This document shows, piece by piece, positions 12,146 to 15,919 of a stretch of DNA of 15,919 nucleotides; positions within the stretch are counted from its first letter, which is position 1; every line of letters starts with the position of its first letter. The position numbers and the translations under genes are program-made. Origin of the DNA: Firmicutes bacterium CAG:194 (lineage in GTDB: Bacteria > Bacillota > Clostridia > Lachnospirales > Lachnospiraceae); contig HF995230.1 of assembly GCA_000432915.1 (NCBI GenBank), positions 1 through 15,919 on the forward strand. The letters run 5' to 3'. Under the pieces are notes generated by a model. The model was not told the origin of the DNA and did no database searches. It saw only the letters and a program-made list of their open reading frames with translations.

Positions 12146-15024
12146 TCAAAATGAAAAAGTTTTTTGTGCAGTTTAAAAGTTTAGATTTATGGACAGGGAT
12201 TGAAGCAGCTCTTGCAGCTGTTTTGACCCTGTTTTCCATTTTCAGTCTGTTTATAAAGGGCTGGTACGATCAGCTTCCTGTTTACAAGGATCTGATCTGC
12301 GGGCTGACAACATGGTCGGGTTATAACAAACAGGCGGATCTGTGGCTGATCCGGGGAGCGATCATTGGTCTGCCGCTGTTATTTATCCTGTTTGCATGGA
12401 TCCTGCTAAAAGTGAAGCCGGTAAGACAGAATACGGGCAGAGAAGAGAAAACAGACAGGGAAAAGGCGGTTTATGGTTTTATGATCGGATATGCAGCTGT
12501 ATTGCTTATGATACTGACACAGCAGAGGTATATGTGGCAGTATGCAGGGCTTTATGCGGTATTGCTTTTGGGTTATCTGCTTTGTCAGCACACTAAAACA
12601 AGTTATGTAAACTGCGTAGAACAGGCGTCATTTGTCTATGGGGCTTTGACCGTGCTGTTTCTGGCAGCAGGCTGGAAGGTAAGGATCGCACAGCTCTGGC
12701 AGGCTGGCAGCCTTGTATTATTAGGGATTACAGCCGTTTTCTTTCTTATGCTTTGCGGACTGCCACAGCTTGGCAGGCTGTTTGTCAAGATAAGACTTGA
12801 GAAATATCTGCAGATCTTACTGCCGGTTGGCTGTCTTTCCTTTGTGCATTTTCGTTATCAATATGAAGTGACGGGAGAGGTCATGGAGCTGTTTTATTCC
12901 GGCAGATGGAAATATTTCTGTATTTTGCTGACATTGGTACTTTTGGTATGGGCATATTTTAGCAGCAGAAAGGAAAGCCGGATCTATCCGACAACCTTTG
13001 TTATGGCAGCCATGCTGCGTGTTTTTACACAGCCGGAGGGGCTGCTCAGCATGGATTATTTCCACAACGGAGAGATCACACTTCCGATGCAGCAGCTGAT
13101 GTCGTATCATAAGCTGCCTTATCTGGATCTGATCCCGATCCACGGACTTTGTGATTATTATTACGGAGCGATCGATTATCTGTTTTTCGACGGATCATAT
13201 CTTTCCCTGAATGCGGCAAAAATAGTTGGGGATCTTGTCATGGCGGCTCTGCTGGCACTTGTGATCTGTTATTTTATGGAGCACAGGGCAGGTATATGGC
13301 TTGTCTGGCTGTTTATGCCGTTTCTGGTCAAAACAGCGGGAATGCGGTATCTGTTTTTGTTTATCCTGTTTTTTGTCCTGTTTAGTAAGAAGCTGCCAAA
13401 GCTCGATTATCTGTATGCATGGGTGCTCCTTTCTATCTTTGCGATTGCATGGAACGCATCGATCGGTGGAACTGCTGCTCTGGCATTTCTGCCGCTCGTT
13501 TTGTGCAGAAGCTTGCCAAAGCTTGGAGAAAACTGCAAAGAGATCCTGCATAGACCTGGGACGCTTGTGCGCTGGCTTGCACTGATTGTATTCGGCATTT
13601 CTTTTATCCCTCTGTTTTTACAGATTGTGGTTTATTTAAAGGATAATACCGGAACAACGCTGTATGTCAATGGTATGGCAATGTTTGAAGACGTGACAGA
13701 TGCAGCCGGTTATCTTCTGCCGGGGCTGATGGGAGAGCAGGGAACGTTCTTTATCGGGACTTTTGGCTTTTTACTGCCACTTCTTGTTTGTCTGTATTTT
13801 GCACTGAAGAAAGAGAAAAGAGCAGCAGGGCAGTTTATGACATTGCTGATCTGTTATCTTATTTTGGTAAATTACGCTTTTGTCCGGTTTGATGAAGGGG
13901 GCAGAGCCCTGGTATTGACGATCTTTTTCAGCATTCTGACAGTGTCAGTCCTTTTATACGAACATAAAAAATGGCTTATGGCACTGGCTCTTGGTTCCCT
14001 GATGCTGTGGCTGAGTCAGGATGCATCGCTCATAACATCGGACAGTCTTTGTATGATCAAAGAGGTTCCTGCATCTGTAGATACAACGATCGGAGGAAAA
14101 GAGATCGCAGATCCGGTCGTATATGTGACGGATGCGGGAATATCCAATATGGGAACAGGTTTTGTACAGGGAAATACGCTGCAGAGCCTGCAAAATATCG
14201 GAACGGTATTACAGGCTGAGGTGACAGAAGGAAAGACATGGCTGGATGCAACCAATGCGGTTGCCAATGCGGTTTTATTTGACCGGGAATGCTTTTTCCC
14301 GTTTACATCCGTGTATAATATCAGCAACCGCACGATGCAGGAAAAGGCGATCGCGCAGCTTTCCGAAAATCTGCCGGATCTGATCCTTCTTGCACCATAC
14401 ATCCAGTTCGATGAAGCGACCTTCAGTGACAGAAGCATTCTGCTCTATGATTATCTGCTGGAGCAGGATTATGTACCGTATAAATATGAAAATGTGATTT
14501 ATTTGCTGCGTGGAGAGTGCCATACAGAGGCTGCAAAGGTCGATTATGAGTCATATGCACAGCTGCTGCATAAAACGAGCCTGCAAATGCTGCCCGCAGT
14601 CTGGGCCGGCATAGAAGAGAAAGGGCAGGAACTGCAGATACCTTACCGGATTGAACGGACAGAAGAGGGCTTTGATCTTGTCTTTGAAAGGGAGATCACA
14701 GGAATGGACATTGACCTTTTACAGATCGATTGTGATGTTGCTATCGATCTGCAGGATCCGGGCAGGGATACGGCAAATGAGGAAACGAAAGGACAGACCG
14801 CCGCAGGACAGGCGGAGCTGTCTTTTGGGACAGAGATCGCTGCAGAGGGCAGTGCACACTTTACTTACACGATGGCAGACAGCGTGCTGTTACCGCTTTG
14901 TACAAGCCCGTATTTTACCTGTGAGAAGGCTGTAGAGAGATTGCATATCACACTGCCAAAGGAATTGTCAGATGTGGATGAGACGCAGCTGCACTGCAGC
15001 TTTTATAAGCTGGACAGGGAATAG
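12142..15024 (+). CDS. Large polytopic membrane protein, GT-C glycosyltransferase-like, with C-terminal soluble domain
   Basis: About 960 residues. The start at 12142 forms an ATGA overlap with the preceding stop; 12130 and 12151 are in-frame alternatives. No SD lies close, which supports translational coupling. Residues about 15-650 hold roughly 12-14 hydrophobic helices. Residues about 650-960 are soluble and probably extracellular, with no further helix. A loop at about 306-336 carries HNGE (308-311), PYLD (326-329) and HG (334-335), which resembles the H-x-G-E...PY.D....HG pattern I recall from uncharacterised polyprenyl-phosphate-sugar-dependent GT-C-like membrane proteins. This suggests transfer of a sugar, or an envelope polymer modification, at the outer face. 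The link is by motif only. No LPS, teichoic-acid or capsule genes are adjacent to name a substrate. The partner gene upstream carries a receiver domain. Confidence 0.7.
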   Translation: MIKMKKFFVQFKSLDLWTGIEAALAAVLTLFSIFSLFIKGWYDQLPVYKDLICGLTTWSGYNKQADLWLIRGAIIGLPLLFILFAWILLKVKPVRQNTGREEKTDREKAVYGFMIGYAAVLLMILTQQRYMWQYAGLYAVLLLGYLLCQHTKTSYVNCVEQASFVYGALTVLFLAAGWKVRIAQLWQAGSLVLLGITAVFFLMLCGLPQLGRLFVKIRLEKYLQILLPVGCLSFVHFRYQYEVTGEVMELFYSGRWKYFCILLTLVLLVWAYFSSRKESRIYPTTFVMAAMLRVFTQPEGLLSMDYFHNGEITLPMQQLMSYHKLPYLDLIPIHGLCDYYYGAIDYLFFDGSYLSLNAAKIVGDLVMAALLALVICYFMEHRAGIWLVWLFMPFLVKTAGMRYLFLFILFFVLFSKKLPKLDYLYAWVLLSIFAIAWNASIGGTAALAFLPLVLCRSLPKLGENCKEILHRPGTLVRWLALIVFGISFIPLFLQIVVYLKDNTGTTLYVNGMAMFEDVTDAAGYLLPGLMGEQGTFFIGTFGFLLPLLVCLYFALKKEKRAAGQFMTLLICYLILVNYAFVRFDEGGRALVLTIFFSILTVSVLLYEHKKWLMALALGSLMLWLSQDASLITSDSLCMIKEVPASVDTTIGGKEIADPVVYVTDAGISNMGTGFVQGNTLQSLQNIGTVLQAEVTEGKTWLDATNAVANAVLFDRECFFPFTSVYNISNRTMQEKAIAQLSENLPDLILLAPYIQFDEATFSDRSILLYDYLLEQDYVPYKYENVIYLLRGECHTEAAKVDYESYAQLLHKTSLQMLPAVWAGIEEKGQELQIPYRIERTEEGFDLVFEREITGMDIDLLQIDCDVAIDLQDPGRDTANEETKGQTAAGQAELSFGTEIAAEGSAHFTYTMADSVLLPLCTSPYFTCEKAVERLHITLPKELSDVDETQLHCSFYKLDRE

Positions 15025-15085
15025 GTGGATGTCATCATAGGAATGGGCTGGAAATGGCTTGGAAATACAATAAATGGTACATTAA

Positions 15086-15127
15086 AAAAACCATGGACTG
15101 AAGAATTTTAGTCCATGGTTTTTCTTT
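15086..15127. terminator. Bidirectional intrinsic terminator between convergent genes
   Basis: AAAAACCATGGACT (15086-15099) pairs with AGTCCATGGTTTTT (15110-15123), 10-nt loop, with A run on the left and T run on the right. It can stop the membrane-protein transcript from the left and the PBP transcript from the right. Confidence 0.9.
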
Positions 15128-15181
15128 CTGTTTCTATATTGTGATAGCTTGCTGATCTGCATTGACATAATCTAATGCATT

Positions 15182-15919
15182 CTACTCATCATCTTCAGGA
15201 GCTTCACCGCCGCCGGCTTCTTCTGCATCTGCCTGTGCATCGATCTGCTGCTGTGCCTGCTGTGCTGCCTGTTGCTGTGCTGCCTGTGCTGCTGCAGCTT
15301 GCTGCTGTGCGATCGCCTGCTGAGCAGCCTGGATGGAAGCAGCATTGGCAGGATTTGTAAAGTAATCCGGTGTATGCGGACAATACTTTGTTGCACCCGG
15401 TGAACCATCGTCGGATGGTGCAATTTCAATAACGCCCGGAACCTGATAAGGACAGGTCGTTGTAGCGGCAAGACCGGTTGCTGAACATACCATTCCGGAA
15501 AAGTGTACATCACATGTTTCTGTCGGTACGGTACCTTCTGCAAAGTATTCTGTATTTAAGTAAGCATCACATACGCCTGCAATCGGCAGTTTACCGGACT
15601 TGGAGCAGACTGTCGCGGTCACAATACCGCTTGGCTTCGTAAAGGAAGCGGCAGGTAATCCTTCATGGATCCGGGACATAACAGCTTTCCACATTGTTTT
15701 GGATAAGTTCTTTTCCGCACTTGTCTCCATAGATACGTTATTGTCATAGCCTGTCCAGGTCGTAGCTGTATAGTACGGAGAGTAGCCTGCAAACCAGACA
15801 TCCTTATAATCGGAGGTTGTACCGGTTTTCCCGGCGATTGCGACATCGCCGCCGAAGTTGACGGAACCACCGGTACCTTTTGTGACAACATCGACCATGG
15901 CATCTGTCAGCAGGAAGGC
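15182..15919 (-). CDS. Class A penicillin-binding protein, C-terminal part (cut by window edge)
   Basis: The frame stays open through the window end (AFLLTDAMVDVV), so the N-terminal glycosyltransferase domain and most of the transpeptidase domain lie outside. The visible part begins within the transpeptidase domain and has the KTGTT box (15815-15829) followed by DVWFAGYSPYYTATTW, typical of PBP1A-like enzymes that polymerise and cross-link peptidoglycan at the outer membrane face. After the domain is a tail with six cysteines (ATVCSKSG, AGVCDAY, TETCDVH, GMVCSAT, TTTCPYQ, TKYCPHT), then a Gln/Ala-rich stretch and an acidic end (GGGEAPEDDE). Such tails are known in Clostridial class A PBPs; their role here is not clear. 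The start and promoter are not visible. Confidence 0.93.
   Translation of the reverse strand, partial: AFLLTDAMVDVVTKGTGGSVNFGGDVAIAGKTGTTSDYKDVWFAGYSPYYTATTWTGYDNNVSMETSAEKNLSKTMWKAVMSRIHEGLPAASFTKPSGIVTATVCSKSGKLPIAGVCDAYLNTEYFAEGTVPTETCDVHFSGMVCSATGLAATTTCPYQVPGVIEIAPSDDGSPGATKYCPHTPDYFTNPANAASIQAAQQAIAQQQAAAAQAAQQQAAQQAQQQIDAQADAEEAGGGEAPEDDE
15245..15331 (-). repeat. Gln/Ala-rich low-complexity coding tract
   Basis: About 29 codons near the PBP C-terminus made almost only of CAG/CAA and GCN codons. The near-repetitive CTG/TGC text could change length by slippage without a frame change when it gains or loses whole codons. Confidence 0.7.

Noticed and set aside
13301..13585. Extra open frames inside the large membrane protein gene (also at 14651-14935 and on the minus strand at 14016-14438)
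   Set aside because: They are out-of-frame shadows with no RBS and unusual composition (Cys- and Ser-rich).

Overview
The window looks like chromosomal DNA of a Gram-positive, low-to-mid GC, anaerobic Firmicute, most likely a Lachnospiraceae-type gut Clostridium. Evidence: strong AGGAGG-type ribosome binding sites, a cysteine T-box leader, a SigH-type sporulation sigma factor in its Bacillus/Clostridium neighbourhood, a secreted transglutaminase/BspA-like surface protein, a tRNA gene with no encoded CCA, and a class A PBP with a cysteine-containing, Gln/Ala-rich tail. The family assignment is inference; no rRNA or other taxonomic marker is present.

Layout, left to right. (1) 1-189 is a non-coding block: a 40-bp direct repeat carrying an intrinsic terminator occurs twice, 149 bp apart, around a GC-rich, strongly foldable segment. 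(2) 264-2741 encodes a secreted multidomain protein: signal peptide, transglutaminase-like domain with a Cys-His-Asp triad, Ig-like segment, three Cys-pair repeats, an Asp-rich linker built from 21-bp repeats, and a C-terminal LRR_5/BspA-like domain. (3) 3000-5144 holds an ABC-F ATPase followed by ispF (isoprenoid synthesis) with an unusual Cys-rich tail. (4) 5197-5412, on the minus strand, is the surviving N-terminal piece of an ion-channel gene that still has a good promoter. That promoter shares its -35 region with the forward promoter of the next operon.

(5) 5467-9717 is the core operon: promoter, T-box leader with a TGC (Cys) specifier and terminator, cysE, cysS, mrnC, rlmB, sigH. Genes overlap or are closely spaced, so cysteine synthesis, Cys-tRNA charging, 23S rRNA maturation and modification, and a transition-state sigma factor may share one cysteine-responsive leader. 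The order matches the classic Bacillus ispF-gltX-cysE-cysS-mrnC-rlmB-yacP-sigH cluster, with gltX and yacP missing here. (6) 9785-10241 is a small coiled-coil protein with its own promoter and terminator. (7) 10329-10498 is a minus-strand tRNA-Thr(GGT) with its own promoter and terminator.

(8) 10586-15024 is a two-gene module: a membrane protein with a degenerate histidine-kinase-like domain fused to an intact receiver domain, coupled by an ATGA overlap to a 960-residue polytopic membrane protein that resembles GT-C-type glycosyltransferases and ends in a large soluble domain. This pair is the least explained part of the window. (9) After a bidirectional terminator, 15182-15919 (minus) is the C-terminal part of a class A penicillin-binding protein cut by the window edge. 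No insertion sequence, prophage, CRISPR array or replication origin was seen.
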